A DNA stretch of 64,000 nucleotides from Metalysinibacillus jejuensis (GCF_003057615.1 NZ_QAFW01000007.1:1-64000); one strand, 5' to 3'; shown: positions 18,286 to 28,309, counted from the first letter of the stretch. Notes: generated by a model from the letters alone, not told the origin. Numbers and translations: made by a program.

Positions 18286-18317
18286 AATCGCGGTATTTTT
18301 TATGCCGCGATTTTTTT
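18286..18317 (+). terminator. Terminator of ytpQ-ytpR
   Basis: AATCGCGG (18286-18293) pairs with CCGCGATT (18304-18311), then a T run. Confidence 0.85.
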
Positions 18318-18437
18318 ATGCAACTTATCGCGTAGTGACGCGCTTTTCAAAAGAAATTAAGCGGGAAATATGGTATTCTTGGATAAAGCAACTGTGAGAA
18401 ATCATGCAGTAAAATGTTTAGGAAGTGAGTGAATGCG

Positions 18438-21197
18438 ATGAATTGGTTTAAAAAACAAATCAATAAATTATTTGCAGTCGACGAAGAAGTAGTAGAGCAA
18501 CCACAACAGCCACAATCCGTTACGCCACCGCAACCACAGCCTAGGCCACAAAAACAAAGGGACTTTACATTTCCATTAATTCCTGATGAACAACAAACTG
18601 TACAACCAACTGTGGAAGAAAATGCAACAGTTGATGTGGATATATATGAAATCGAACAGCCTAAAATTAGTGAAATTTTAGCTGAGCGTTCAACAAAAAA
18701 GAAAGTGTACCGTATGAAGCGAGCACCCCTTAGTACTGAGCCTACGATTAGAGATGTTATTAATGCTAAGCGAGCAACCGATTTGCCAAAAGCGCCTACA
18801 GTAAAGCCACAATCACCGGTTGTAATACAACCTAAAGAAGCAACAACACCAATTAAGTCAACGCGAAAAACACCGTTTAAAGCCACAGATGTTCCTTCAC
18901 CTGTACATGGCTTTATGAAACCATCTGGCTTAAGTAAAAAGTTAGAGGAAGCGCGCCAGCAATCTAAGCAGTCGCCACAACCGAAGCCTGTTCGTAAATT
19001 GCACGTCGTAGCACCTGTTGCAAAAGAAGGAATTCGTGATACTTCGTCAGTAGTAACACAAGATCTAACGCACACAGCGACGAAGAGCCCAGAGGTAAAG
19101 GTAGAAAAGACGAGTAATCAATTAGGTAAAGTAGCACCAATAGTTGAAGTACAAACTGTAGTAACTAAGCCACCACAAGCGGTAGTAGATGGAGCAAGAG
19201 ACTCCCTCACACGAGGCGCATTAGAGAATAGAGCAGTTCAATCAGAAGCTACAGATGTAGTAGAAGCATCAGTACCTGCATTAGAAAATGAGACGGTTCA
19301 ACCAGAAGCTACAGATGCCGTAGAAACAGTAACACCTGCGTTAGAAAGTGAAATGGTTCAATCAGAAGCTACAGATGTAGTAGAAGCATCAGCGCCTGCA
19401 TTAGAAAATGAAATGGTTCAATCAGAAGCTACAGATGCCGTAGAAACAGTAGCACCTGCGTTAGAAAGTGAAATGGTTCAATCAGAAGCTACAGATGTAG
19501 TAGAAGCATCAGCGTCTGCGTTAGAAAATGAAGCGGTTGAATCAGAAGCTACAGATGTAGTAGAAGCATCAGTACCTGCGTTAGAAAATGAGACGGTTCA
19601 ATCAGAAGCCACAGAAGCAATAGTAGAGACAGCACAACAAATACCTACTGAACATGCTACTGTACAGGAAGAAAAAGTTTTACCGTTTAATGTCATTATG
19701 TTGAATAGTGATAAGCAGAAATTAGCGCAAAAAAAAAGCCCTCAATTAGCTAAAGGTGAAGAGGTTCAACCACAACCTGCAAAACGACAATATGTTAAGC
19801 CAGCGGGTTCACTTCTCATTGCGCCTGAAGAAAATTTAGAGGATTATGCATGGATGGATGCACAAAGTGAACAACTCGTAGAAGCGCTATCTCACTTTCA
19901 AGTAGAAGCTGAAGTGGTAGATATTGTGCAAGGACCGGCTGTTACGCGTTTTGAAATTACGATTGGTCAAGGTACGAAAGTAAATAAAATACGCAATCTA
20001 TCAGATGATTTAAAGTTAGCATTAGCAGCTAAAGATATACGAATTGAAGCACCTATCCCTGGAAAAAGCTCGATTGGTATTGAAATACCAAATCGCGTAA
20101 GTCGTCCTGTACGTTTAGCCGAAGTTATTCAAAGTGAATCTTTCGAAGCGGCAAACTCTCCGATGCAGGCGGCGTTAGGGCTTGACTTAACCGGGCAGCC
20201 AATTAGCGTAGATTTACGTAAAATGCCACATGGCTTAATTGCCGGGGCTACGGGTTCAGGAAAGTCGGTATGCATTAACTCTTTACTCGTAAGTTTACTT
20301 TATAAAGCTGCGCCTGATGAGCTCCGCTTGTTACTCATCGATCCAAAATATGTGGAGTTGGCTTCTTATAATGATATTCCTCATTTAGTGACACCTGTTA
20401 TTACAGACCCTAAAATTGCGACGAATGCGCTAAAATGGGCAGTGAGTGAGATGGAAAACCGTTATAAATTATTATCAGCAGCGAAAGTACGAAGCATTGA
20501 AAAATATAATCAATTAGTCGAAGCGCATGATAACATACAAAATAAAATGCCTTATATGTTAATCGTAATTGATGAATTAGCTGACTTAATGCAAACGACA
20601 GCTAATGAAGTAGAAGAGGCGATTAACCGTTTAGCACAGAAGGCTCGCGCTTGCGGCATTCATATTATCGTAGCAACACAACGCCCTTCTGTGGATGTGA
20701 TTACAGGTGTTATTAAAGCTAATATTCCAACACGTATGGCTTTTTCTGTGTCCTCACAAATTGATTCACGCACCATTTTAGATGAGCAAGGTGCCGAGCG
20801 TTTATTAGGGCGTGGCGATATGCTTTATAGGGGAAGCGGCATGTCAGCGCCCATTCGTTTACAAGGTACATTTGTGACAGATGAAGAAATTGAAGCAGTT
20901 GTCGCTCATGTGAAAAGCCAAGGCCGTCCGCATTACTTATTAGAAGAGGAAGCATTAGCGACGAAAAATGTAGATATTGCGGAACAAGATGAACTTTATG
21001 AAGCCGCGTGTCATTTTATTTATAAAACAGAGCGTGCTTCTGCATCGGCGTTACAACGTCAGTTTTCAATAGGCTATAATCGTGCTGCACGTATTATCGA
21101 TCGTTTAGAAGAGCAAGATTTAATATCTAAAGCAGTAGGTAGCAAACCACGTGATGTATATATTACACAAGATTACTTAGACGAGATGTTTGGGTAA
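18438..21197 (+). CDS. sftA: FtsK/SpoIIIE-type septal DNA translocase SftA
   Basis: A 919-residue soluble DNA translocase with no N-terminal membrane domain, as in B. subtilis SftA (YtpS), which clears chromosome ends from the closing septum. A proline/glutamine-rich disordered N-terminus (1-260) is followed by a 20-residue tandem repeat (261-400), the alpha-beta translocase core with Walker A GATGSGKS near 603-610, IDPKYVELASYN, and LIVIDELADLM, and the C-terminal winged-helix gamma domain (SALQRQFSIGYNRAARIIDRLEE). ATG 18438 gives the usual MNWFKK start; GTG 18429 in the same frame is closer to AGGAAG, so the start is not certain. Confidence 0.92.
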   Translation: MNWFKKQINKLFAVDEEVVEQPQQPQSVTPPQPQPRPQKQRDFTFPLIPDEQQTVQPTVEENATVDVDIYEIEQPKISEILAERSTKKKVYRMKRAPLSTEPTIRDVINAKRATDLPKAPTVKPQSPVVIQPKEATTPIKSTRKTPFKATDVPSPVHGFMKPSGLSKKLEEARQQSKQSPQPKPVRKLHVVAPVAKEGIRDTSSVVTQDLTHTATKSPEVKVEKTSNQLGKVAPIVEVQTVVTKPPQAVVDGARDSLTRGALENRAVQSEATDVVEASVPALENETVQPEATDAVETVTPALESEMVQSEATDVVEASAPALENEMVQSEATDAVETVAPALESEMVQSEATDVVEASASALENEAVESEATDVVEASVPALENETVQSEATEAIVETAQQIPTEHATVQEEKVLPFNVIMLNSDKQKLAQKKSPQLAKGEEVQPQPAKRQYVKPAGSLLIAPEENLEDYAWMDAQSEQLVEALSHFQVEAEVVDIVQGPAVTRFEITIGQGTKVNKIRNLSDDLKLALAAKDIRIEAPIPGKSSIGIEIPNRVSRPVRLAEVIQSESFEAANSPMQAALGLDLTGQPISVDLRKMPHGLIAGATGSGKSVCINSLLVSLLYKAAPDELRLLLIDPKYVELASYNDIPHLVTPVITDPKIATNALKWAVSEMENRYKLLSAAKVRSIEKYNQLVEAHDNIQNKMPYMLIVIDELADLMQTTANEVEEAINRLAQKARACGIHIIVATQRPSVDVITGVIKANIPTRMAFSVSSQIDSRTILDEQGAERLLGRGDMLYRGSGMSAPIRLQGTFVTDEEIEAVVAHVKSQGRPHYLLEEEALATKNVDIAEQDELYEAACHFIYKTERASASALQRQFSIGYNRAARIIDRLEEQDLISKAVGSKPRDVYITQDYLDEMFG
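19218..19637 (+). repeat. 60-bp tandem repeat inside sftA (seven units)
   Basis: Seven consecutive 60-base units, each coding 20 residues of the form ALEN-x-x-VQSEATDVVEASxP. Units alternate in two flavours (VVEASxPALENE and AVETVxPALESE), so a 120-bp double unit repeats almost exactly: 19321-19380 and 19441-19500 differ at one base. The last unit is diverged. The encoded stretch is acidic and looks unstructured. Confidence 0.95.
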
Positions 21198-21322
21198 GCG
21201 CTGTTTAAACGTGTTGAAAATGGTATACTATTATGGAAAAATGATTGATGAATGACCATAATGGGTATAGTATGAAACTATTCGTGCAATAAACAAGCAG
21301 CGGAACAGGCTTGTCAAAAAAA

Positions 21323-21340
21323 GTGCAATATTACTTGCAC
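21323..21340 (+). promoter_or_regulatory. Short hairpin in the murC leader
   Basis: GTGCAA (21323-21328) and TTGCAC (21335-21340) pair perfectly. There is no T run, so it is not a terminator. The remaining 21198-21389 shows no clear promoter. Confidence 0.3.
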
Positions 21341-21389
21341 AGTTTACTTCGTTTATTAAGGGATGTAGTTATCCCAGGGGGTTTAAATA

Positions 21390-22694
21390 ATGACACTTTT
21401 TCACTTTACAGGAATTAAAGGTTCTGGCATGAGTTCACTCGCGCAAATTTTACATGATGCAGGGGAACAAGTGCAGGGATCTGATATTGAAAAATACTTT
21501 TTTACAGAGGCACCGTTACATGAACGTAATATTACGGTCCTGCCATTTAATGAGGATAATATTAAAGCGGGTATGACAATTATTGCGGGTAATGCATTCC
21601 CAGACGATCACCCAGAGCTGGTACGTGCTAAAGAGTTAGGCGTAGAAGTAATCCGTTATCATAAATTTTTAGGTGAGTATATTAATCGCTATGTTTCTGT
21701 TGCTGTAACAGGTGCACATGGTAAAACATCAACGACAGGACTACTGTCACATGTTTTAGGAGGCTATAAGCCAACATCTTATTTAATTGGAGATGGTACT
21801 GGCGTAGGTCATAGCGATGCATCTTTCTTTGTGCTAGAAGCATGTGAATATCGCCGTCACTTTTTAGCGTATCATTCAGATTATGCGATTATGACAAATA
21901 TTGATTTTGATCACCCTGATTATTTCGCAGACATTGATGATGTATTTGATGCATTTCAATCATTAGCCCATCAAGTAAGCAAAGCGATTATTGCTTGTGG
22001 CGATGACGAGCAATTACAAAAAATTCAAGCGAACGTGCCTGTAGTGTATTATGGCTTTAGTGAATCGAATGATTTCCAAGCGCGTAATATTAAAAAGACT
22101 ACTGATGGTACAACTTTTGATGTGTACTTACGCAATGACTTTTATTATACGTTCCATATTCCGCTGTACGGTGATCACACCGTTCTCAACACGTTAGCGG
22201 TCATTTCGTTATGCCACTATGAAAATATTCCAGCTGAGATTGTACAAGCCCGTTTATCAACTTACGGCGGTGTTAAACGACGTTTTACACAAACGACAAT
22301 CGGGCATACTATTCTTATAGATGATTATGCTCATCACCCAACAGAAATTAATGCGACGCTTCAATCAGCCCGACAAAAATTCCCGGATAAAGAAGTGATT
22401 GCTGTATTTCAACCACATACATTTACACGTACGCAAAAGTTTTTACAGCAATTTGCGGATAGTTTAGCACAGGCTGACAAAGCTTATTTATGTGATATTT
22501 TTGGCTCTGCTCGTGAGCAACAAGGTGAGTTAACAATCTCTGATTTAATTAATTTAATTGAAGGTGCTGAGTCATTGTCGGTAGAACATATCGATGTACT
22601 CGCTAAACATCAAGATGCCGTATTTTTATTTATGGGTGCTGGTGACGTTAATAAGTTCCAAAAAGCATTTGAACAATTATTGCAAAATAATTAA
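21390..22694 (+). CDS. murC: UDP-N-acetylmuramate-L-alanine ligase
   Basis: A 434-residue Mur ligase that adds the first amino acid of the peptidoglycan stem peptide using ATP. The N-terminal UDP-binding loop is [16 protein letters not shown]; the ATP-binding P-loop is [12 protein letters not shown]; the later HHPTEI and FQPHTFTRT segments are typical of MurC. AGGGGG precedes the ATG. It follows sftA as in other Bacillales. Confidence 0.93.
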   Translation: MTLFHFTGIKGSGMSSLAQILHDAGEQVQGSDIEKYFFTEAPLHERNITVLPFNEDNIKAGMTIIAGNAFPDDHPELVRAKELGVEVIRYHKFLGEYINRYVSVAVTGAHGKTSTTGLLSHVLGGYKPTSYLIGDGTGVGHSDASFFVLEACEYRRHFLAYHSDYAIMTNIDFDHPDYFADIDDVFDAFQSLAHQVSKAIIACGDDEQLQKIQANVPVVYYGFSESNDFQARNIKKTTDGTTFDVYLRNDFYYTFHIPLYGDHTVLNTLAVISLCHYENIPAEIVQARLSTYGGVKRRFTQTTIGHTILIDDYAHHPTEINATLQSARQKFPDKEVIAVFQPHTFTRTQKFLQQFADSLAQADKAYLCDIFGSAREQQGELTISDLINLIEGAESLSVEHIDVLAKHQDAVFLFMGAGDVNKFQKAFEQLLQNN

Positions 22695-22771
22695 AGGGAT
22701 TTCTTTGCGCGTGTCGAATTTAAGTACATATGCGTAAATCTAAATAAAACTACTAGTAGGAGGTTATTCGT

Positions 22772-23254
22772 ATGGAAATCGTATTATATGTTGCAGCATT
22801 AGTTGCAGCCGTTGCTTTTCTAATCTTATGTGTTAGTTTAGGCATGACATTATTTACTGTTAAAGATACGGTAAAAGAGTTAACAAAAGTATTAGGTGAT
22901 ATTGAAGGTCAAATGCAAGGTATCACACGTGAGACAACATTCTTATTAGAAAAAACAAATTCACTTGCTGAAGATATCCAAGACAAATCACAACAACTTA
23001 ACACTGTAGTCGGTGCTGTTAAGGGCATTGGTGAGTCAGTAAATGGTTTAAACAATTCGGTACAGCGCATTACATCGTCTGTAGCATCTAGCGTGGAAAC
23101 AAATAAAGATCAAATTGCTCAAGTTGTACAATGGAGCAATGTAGCAATGGGTATTGCAGATAAATGGAAAGAGCGTAAAGCGGATGAAGTCCAAATTACG
23201 ACAGTTAAAGCAGAAGGAACGCCGAAAAAGCGTTTTTGGAAGCGCAAGAAGTAA
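22772..23254 (+). CDS. ytxG: DUF948 general stress-type protein YtxG
   Basis: A 160-residue protein with one N-terminal membrane segment (about 3-25) followed by a helical, coiled-coil-like region (TKVLGDIEGQMQGITRETTFLLEKTN) and a basic tail (KKRFWKRKK). AGGAGG precedes the ATG. It forms an operon with ytxH 25 bases downstream. In B. subtilis ytxGHJ is stress and stationary-phase controlled; I see no sigma-B promoter here. Confidence 0.85.
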   Translation: MEIVLYVAALVAAVAFLILCVSLGMTLFTVKDTVKELTKVLGDIEGQMQGITRETTFLLEKTNSLAEDIQDKSQQLNTVVGAVKGIGESVNGLNNSVQRITSSVASSVETNKDQIAQVVQWSNVAMGIADKWKERKADEVQITTVKAEGTPKKRFWKRKK

Positions 23255-23279
23255 CTAACACACAAAGGGGTGTAGTTGT

Positions 23280-23684
23280 ATGACTGAACAAAAGCCAAAT
23301 TATAATGTAGTAAAAAAAGATTTACCACAAGTTTACAAAGAGGAACAAGTGATTTATGAATCATGTAGCACGATGAAAGAATTTGTCGTTGGTGCTGTAG
23401 TCGGTGGTGTTATTGGCGCAGCTATTGGTTTACTTGTAGCGCCTAAAGCAGGCAGTGAATTACGCGACGATGTTGCTACGCAAGCTCTTAGCTTAAAAGA
23501 TAAAAGCCTTGCCTTGTCTACTTCTGCAAAAGATAAGACGACACAACTTTCTCAACAGTTGCAAGAACAAACTACGCAGCTCGTGGATAAAGTAAAAACA
23601 TTAAAGGCCGATAAGCTACCGTCAGATGACGGCACTGTATCCGTCGAAGGCGAAGAGCCACTTGATGATTTACCACAAGCATAA
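23280..23684 (+). CDS. ytxH: YtxH-family protein
   Basis: A 134-residue protein with the YtxH signature, a glycine-zipper membrane segment VVGGVIGAAIGLLVAPKAG, followed by SELRDD and an amphipathic helical tail. Function unknown; probably membrane-associated. It sits directly after ytxG. B. subtilis ytxJ, the third operon gene, is absent: the operon ends at a strong terminator. Confidence 0.85.
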   Translation: MTEQKPNYNVVKKDLPQVYKEEQVIYESCSTMKEFVVGAVVGGVIGAAIGLLVAPKAGSELRDDVATQALSLKDKSLALSTSAKDKTTQLSQQLQEQTTQLVDKVKTLKADKLPSDDGTVSVEGEEPLDDLPQA

Positions 23685-23690
23685 CTAATA

Positions 23691-23728
23691 AAAATGCCCA
23701 AAGTGCACGCGCACTTTGGGCATTTTTT
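23691..23728. terminator. Bidirectional terminator between ytxH and the FtsA-like gene
   Basis: A 17-bp perfect stem, AAAAATGCCCAAAGTGC (23691-23707), loop ACGC, and its complement from 23712. T tracts result on both strands, serving the convergent genes. Confidence 0.92.
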
Positions 23729-25862
23729 ATTCAAAAGTAATCGTTAATGTATCGCCGCCGAAAATTAAACTATCAAAACCAACCTCTTCATTATTCCGTA
23801 GTACTTTAAAGCTAGTAGCTGTAGCAGGTAACTGCCAATCAGAAAAGCGAAAAACGTCTTGGAAAATAAAAGGTGATGTTTCTCGTGGGATAAATGTTAA
23901 TTGAGAGCCGTTCGTCACGACTGTTTCAGGTGTGCTAACAACACCATTCATATGAGCTTCGTTTTCAATTTTTTCTAAGGTAATTAATTGCCCTTGAAAT
24001 GTTACGGTAATGCTCTCTACTAAGCGTGTACCGATTTCGTCGGCAATCATCGCAATGCTTGGCATCGTTTCTTGACGTAAAGAAATCGTATCCCCATCTT
24101 TAATAGGATAGCTTAATTTCGCGGGTTTATCATTTACCCGCAACTCTGCAGAGAAAGTAGGGAAGTGCATCGGTTTATGATCAATGAATAGAGAGAAACT
24201 ACGTAACCGCTCGCGCAAATGTGTTTGCTCACTATAAAGCAGTGCATCCTCCACTGTTTGTGCGACGCTATACTGTATCGTATCACGGTCTTGTAAACGC
24301 GTTTGTAACGGCACAACTTTTTCGTTTACGGTAATGCGTGGTTGCAATGTATAGGTCTTGTTTTCAATTGTAATCGTAATAGGTGTAATATCATCTAGCA
24401 TATCACGCAATGTTGCGGTTGCAGATTTGCCGTCTTTACCATCAATAATAGTAATTTCATCGTGAGAAGTGATGCGTGTTTTTGTGGAAGCAACTTCTCC
24501 GTTTAGTAAAATTGTAGCGGGTTGACCGTGTTCACCTGGAATGAAAATGTCTTGACCATTAACGGTTACTGCTAATGCTGCACCAGGTTTGCCGAACAGT
24601 TGTTTAGCTTTAATATTTGCGGCAAGCATGGCGTCACCAACGGTCATTTCTTTCACTTCAAATAAGCGCACAATTTGGCCATTCACTGTGAGTGACATGT
24701 ATTGAATTGGCATTTTTTTAGCCGCAATTGCGATACCAATAGGTGTGACAAGTTCAGGGGTAGCTTCGATATGAGCTTCACGAGTAATTGTAGGGATTGC
24801 GTCAATACTCCGCACAGCAATGCGATTAGCAGGCAGTGCTAATGCTTCACTTAAGAGCGTAGGGAGCTCTGGCGTCAAACTACCGCCGCCTACTAGCATA
24901 ATTGCTTTAGGCGGTACATTATTATTAAGCTGTAAAATTTCTTGACCAATTGCCTCGGCTAGTTGTTGCACAGTAGGCAATACAGTTTGTAAAATTTCTT
25001 CTTTCGTATACTGTTGATCAAAGCCTAAAATATCTTGCATAACGATAATGTCTTCTGTAGCGAGTTGTCTTTTGATATGCTCTGCGACAGGAAAGTCCAG
25101 TAAGTAGTTATCGCTTAGTGCTTCTGTAATTTCATCACCGGCTGTGGGTACCATGCCATAAGCAACAACTGTATTTTGATCCGTAATCGCAATATCTGAT
25201 GTCCCTGCGCCAATATCAACGAGCGCGACATTTAACCTGCGCATCGTTTGCGGAATGAGCACGTTAATCGCAGCGATAGGCTCGAGTGTGAGAGCATCCA
25301 TTTCTAAGTCGGCACGTTTTAAGGCGGCGATTAAAGATTCTACTACTACCCGTGGCAAAAATGTAGCGATAACTTCTACGGTAGCTTCTTCACCTTGTTG
25401 ATCAAGCAAGCTACCAATTGTTTCATTATCTAAACGATAATGCAAAACGGAGTAACCTACACAGTAATAGTGTGAGGTCTTTGTATCTTCACGTTGTTGA
25501 ACGAGCTGTTGCTGAGCTTGTTGAACAGCTTGTAGTTCTAAGCGGTTAATATCTTCTTCAGTAAAAATAGCGCGGTTACGAATATTGACGCTTATTGTAG
25601 CTGTCTCTGTTTTAAGTGATCGCCCTGCAGCTGCTACACTTACTTTTGTAAGAGGGCCGTGCTTTTCTTCGAGTGTTTGTTTAATTTCGGCAATTAATGA
25701 TGCAACATAAATAACATTATGAATTTGCCCATCCACCATTGCGCGCTCTTTATGTTCTTTTACAATAATATCTGCAACATGATATGTGTCATTCGCTTCT
25801 TCTAAAATAATACCGACAACGGAGCGTGTACCGATGTCGAGTGCGAATAATTTTGTAGACAA
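23727..25862 (-). CDS. FtsA-like actin-fold (ASKHA) protein with long C-terminal extension
   Basis: A 711-residue protein. Residues 1 to about 385 are an FtsA/PilM-type ATPase: FALDIGTRSVVGII (phosphate 1), VALVDIGAGTSDIAI (phosphate 2), and IMLVGGGSLTPELP (adenosine). The remaining 325 residues hold about four recurrences of a strand-rich pattern 'x-V-N-x-K/E ... I-x-D-x-D-x-I' near 452-476, 507-530, 573-593 and 684-711, resembling beta-grasp modules. Start is TTG behind AAGGAAGCGG. Annotated in relatives as 'cell division protein FtsA' but distinct from true FtsA; a role in division or envelope assembly is inferred. Confidence 0.75.
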   Translation of the reverse strand: MSTKLFALDIGTRSVVGIILEEANDTYHVADIIVKEHKERAMVDGQIHNVIYVASLIAEIKQTLEEKHGPLTKVSVAAAGRSLKTETATISVNIRNRAIFTEEDINRLELQAVQQAQQQLVQQREDTKTSHYYCVGYSVLHYRLDNETIGSLLDQQGEEATVEVIATFLPRVVVESLIAALKRADLEMDALTLEPIAAINVLIPQTMRRLNVALVDIGAGTSDIAITDQNTVVAYGMVPTAGDEITEALSDNYLLDFPVAEHIKRQLATEDIIVMQDILGFDQQYTKEEILQTVLPTVQQLAEAIGQEILQLNNNVPPKAIMLVGGGSLTPELPTLLSEALALPANRIAVRSIDAIPTITREAHIEATPELVTPIGIAIAAKKMPIQYMSLTVNGQIVRLFEVKEMTVGDAMLAANIKAKQLFGKPGAALAVTVNGQDIFIPGEHGQPATILLNGEVASTKTRITSHDEITIIDGKDGKSATATLRDMLDDITPITITIENKTYTLQPRITVNEKVVPLQTRLQDRDTIQYSVAQTVEDALLYSEQTHLRERLRSFSLFIDHKPMHFPTFSAELRVNDKPAKLSYPIKDGDTISLRQETMPSIAMIADEIGTRLVESITVTFQGQLITLEKIENEAHMNGVVSTPETVVTNGSQLTFIPRETSPFIFQDVFRFSDWQLPATATSFKVLRNNEEVGFDSLIFGGDTLTITFE

Positions 25863-25930
25863 ATGAAACCGCTTCCTTTCTATAACTTACGAATAACACT
25901 TTAGTGGTTTAAACTGCTAAAATGTTTTGC

Positions 25931-25959
25931 GTGACATTCTGTGCTATATTGATTATAAT
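25931..25959 (+). promoter_or_regulatory. Promoter of aroA
   Basis: GTGACA (25931-25936), a 17-base spacer, and a perfect TATAAT (25954-25959). Confidence 0.7.
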
Positions 25960-25990
25960 AAATGTATTCAATAAAATGTAACATAGTTTT

Positions 25991-26010
25991 CAGACTTCTG
26001 AAAGAGTCTG
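25991..26010 (+). promoter_or_regulatory. Hairpin in the aroA leader
   Basis: CAGACT-N8-AGTCTG lies about 25 bases after the expected transcription start and just before the ribosome site. Possible operator or RNA element; no known consensus. Confidence 0.35.
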
Positions 26011-26034
26011 ACAGTTGGAGAGAGGGGAAAGAAT

Positions 26035-27120
26035 ATGAGTCAACAAGATTTAGATGGTTTACGCGGTCAAATTGATGACCTAAACCTAGAGATTTTACGC
26101 TTAATTAATGAGCGCGCTGCAGTAGTAAATGAGATTGGCAAAATTAAAGAAAAGCAGGGCGTACATCGTTATGACCCACTACGCGAGCGCCATATGCTAG
26201 ATTTAATTAAAGAGCATAATAATGGTCCATTAAACCAAATGACGGTTGATTATATTTTTAAACAAATCTTCAAGACAGCATTAAAGCAATTAGAAGCTGA
26301 AAAGAAAAAAGAACTATTAGTATCACGTAAACAAAAGCCAGTCGATACAATCATTGATGTAAACGGTGAGAAAATTGGTGACGGTAAACCTTCATTCATT
26401 TTCGGTCCGTGTGCCGTAGAGTCTTACGAACAAGTAGCAGCCGTAGCACAGTCTATAAAAGCTAAAGGTGAGAAATTAATTCGCGGTGGCGCATACAAGC
26501 CACGTACATCTCCGTATGACTTCCAAGGGCTTGGCCTTGAAGGTCTGAAAATTTTGAAACGTGTATCAGATGAATATGATTTAGGCGTAATTGCTGAGAT
26601 TGTAACGCCTGCGCATTTAGACGAAGCATTAGATTACATTGACGTTATTCAAATTGGTGCGCGTAATATGCAAAACTTTGAATTATTAAAGGCGGCAGGT
26701 GCAACAAATAAACCTGTATTACTTAAGCGTGGTCTTGCTGCAACAATTGATGAGTTTATTCATGCGGCAGAATACATTATGTCTAAAGGGAATGAAAACA
26801 TCATTTTATGTGAGCGTGGTATTCGTACTTATGAAAAAGCGACGCGTAACACATTAGATATTTCGGCAGTTCCTATTTTAAAACAAGAAACACATTTACC
26901 AGTATTTGTAGACGTAACACATTCAACAGGACGTCGTGATTTATTATTACCGTGTGCTAAGGCAGCGATTGCTATTGGTGCTGACGGTGTTATGGCTGAA
27001 GTGCATCCTGATCCATCAATCGCACTATCAGATTCGCAGCAGCAAATGGATATACCAACATTTGATGCCTTCTACAAATCCATTAATCAATTTATGAAAA
27101 CGCACGAAGTAAACGCGTAA
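26035..27120 (+). CDS. aroA: Bifunctional chorismate mutase / DAHP synthase
   Basis: A 361-residue fusion, the first enzyme of the shikimate pathway in Bacillales. Residues 1-90 are an AroQ chorismate mutase ([27 protein letters not shown]), which acts as the allosteric sensor for chorismate and prephenate. Residues about 110-355 are the KDO8P-like DAHP synthase barrel ([43 protein letters not shown]). AGAGAGGGGA precedes the ATG. It precedes ccpA as in B. subtilis. Confidence 0.94.
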   Translation: MSQQDLDGLRGQIDDLNLEILRLINERAAVVNEIGKIKEKQGVHRYDPLRERHMLDLIKEHNNGPLNQMTVDYIFKQIFKTALKQLEAEKKKELLVSRKQKPVDTIIDVNGEKIGDGKPSFIFGPCAVESYEQVAAVAQSIKAKGEKLIRGGAYKPRTSPYDFQGLGLEGLKILKRVSDEYDLGVIAEIVTPAHLDEALDYIDVIQIGARNMQNFELLKAAGATNKPVLLKRGLAATIDEFIHAAEYIMSKGNENIILCERGIRTYEKATRNTLDISAVPILKQETHLPVFVDVTHSTGRRDLLLPCAKAAIAIGADGVMAEVHPDPSIALSDSQQQMDIPTFDAFYKSINQFMKTHEVNA

Positions 27121-27152
27121 GCAGATAAAATAAATTGACGATATAACAGGGG

Positions 27153-27185
27153 GAGAAGTCGCTTTATTGCGGTTTCTCTTTTTTT
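27153..27185 (+). terminator. Terminator of aroA
   Basis: GAGAAGTCGC (27153-27162) and GCGGTTTCTC (27169-27178) pair with two G-U, followed by seven Ts. Confidence 0.8.
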
Positions 27186-27216
27186 ACTGAAGTGCAGTGA
27201 AAATTTAGCTTCAATG

Positions 27217-27246
27217 TTGAAAAAAAGATTTACTATAGCGTATGAT
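27217..27246 (+). promoter_or_regulatory. Promoter of ccpA
   Basis: TTGAAA (27217-27222), an 18-base spacer, and TATGAT (27241-27246). Confidence 0.5.
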
Positions 27247-27274
27247 TAAGAGAAGAATTGGAGGGCGTTAAACA

Positions 27275-28273
27275 ATGACAGTCACAATTTATGATGTCGC
27301 AAGAGAAGCTAGCGTATCAATGGCAACGGTGTCGCGCGTAGTAAATGGCAATCCTAATGTTAAACCAGCTACACGCAAGCGCGTATTAGAAGTAATTGAG
27401 CGCCTAGGTTATCGACCAAATGCAGTTGCTAGAGGACTTGCTAGTAAAAAAACGACTACTGTAGGGGTAATTATACCGGATATTTCAAACAGTATTTATG
27501 CAGAACTTGTCCGAGGCATTGAAGATATTGCAACAATGTATAATTATAATATCTTTTTGGCTAATACAGACCAAAAAGAAGCGACACTCTTACGTGTAAT
27601 TGACACGATGTTAGGCAAGCAAGTTGATGGCATCGTATTAATGACAGATGAGGTTACAAAAGCGGTTAAACAAGCGATGGAAGCTTCGCCTGTACCTATT
27701 GTACTTGCGGGTTCTGTAGACGAAACAGAAACGATACCTTCCGTAAATATTAATTATTTTGATGCGGTGTATGAAGCGACTTCGTTATTATTACAGAATA
27801 ACGAAAATGTAGCCTTAATCGTTGGGCCAGAGACGTATACAATCAATCGTATTTACAAAGTAGAAGCATACCAAAAAGCTTTAGCTGATGCAGGTAGACC
27901 TTATCATGAACAGCTCGTTACGTCAGTTACTACAGGCTATGAGGGCGCGATTACAGCTGTCGAAAAGATGGTGCAACAAACAATCGAACCTACAGCGTAT
28001 TTAGCAGGAAGCGATGAAATCGCCTTAGGTATTATTCACGGTTTACAAGATAATAATAGACATGTACCAAATGAAGTAGAAGTTATGAGCTGTGAAGACA
28101 CAAAGCTTGCACAGATGGTTCGCCCTAAATTAACAAGTATTGTACTGCCGCTCTATGATATAGGTGCTGTGGCTATGCGTCTATTAACAAAGTTTATGAA
28201 CAAGGAAGAAATCGAAGAGCAAACGGTTATCTTACCTTACCGTATTGAATGGCGAGACTCAACAAAAAAATAA
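27275..28273 (+). CDS. ccpA: Catabolite control protein A
   Basis: A 332-residue LacI-family regulator. The N-terminal HTH and hinge (TIYDVAREASVSMATVSRVV, RPNAVARGLASKKT) match the CcpA type that reads cre sites; the rest is the periplasmic-binding-protein-like core that binds HPr-Ser-P. TTGGAGGGCG precedes the ATG. Position after aroA and next to acuC is conserved. The motP/motS genes that follow ccpA in B. subtilis are missing. Confidence 0.94.
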   Translation: MTVTIYDVAREASVSMATVSRVVNGNPNVKPATRKRVLEVIERLGYRPNAVARGLASKKTTTVGVIIPDISNSIYAELVRGIEDIATMYNYNIFLANTDQKEATLLRVIDTMLGKQVDGIVLMTDEVTKAVKQAMEASPVPIVLAGSVDETETIPSVNINYFDAVYEATSLLLQNNENVALIVGPETYTINRIYKVEAYQKALADAGRPYHEQLVTSVTTGYEGAITAVEKMVQQTIEPTAYLAGSDEIALGIIHGLQDNNRHVPNEVEVMSCEDTKLAQMVRPKLTSIVLPLYDIGAVAMRLLTKFMNKEEIEEQTVILPYRIEWRDSTKK

Positions 28274-28309
28274 AGAGGTGATGCGGCAAAGTCTTTGAAT
28301 GTTAAAATA

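Noticed and set aside
18347-19075. 242-codon minus-strand frame across the start of sftA
   Set aside because: Rich in Cys, Gly and Ser as expected from the reverse of Pro/Gln/Thr-rich coding; no ribosome site and it crosses the sftA promoter region.
22695-22771. Sigma-B promoter before ytxG, as in B. subtilis
   Set aside because: No GTTT/GGGTAA pair at suitable spacing was found.
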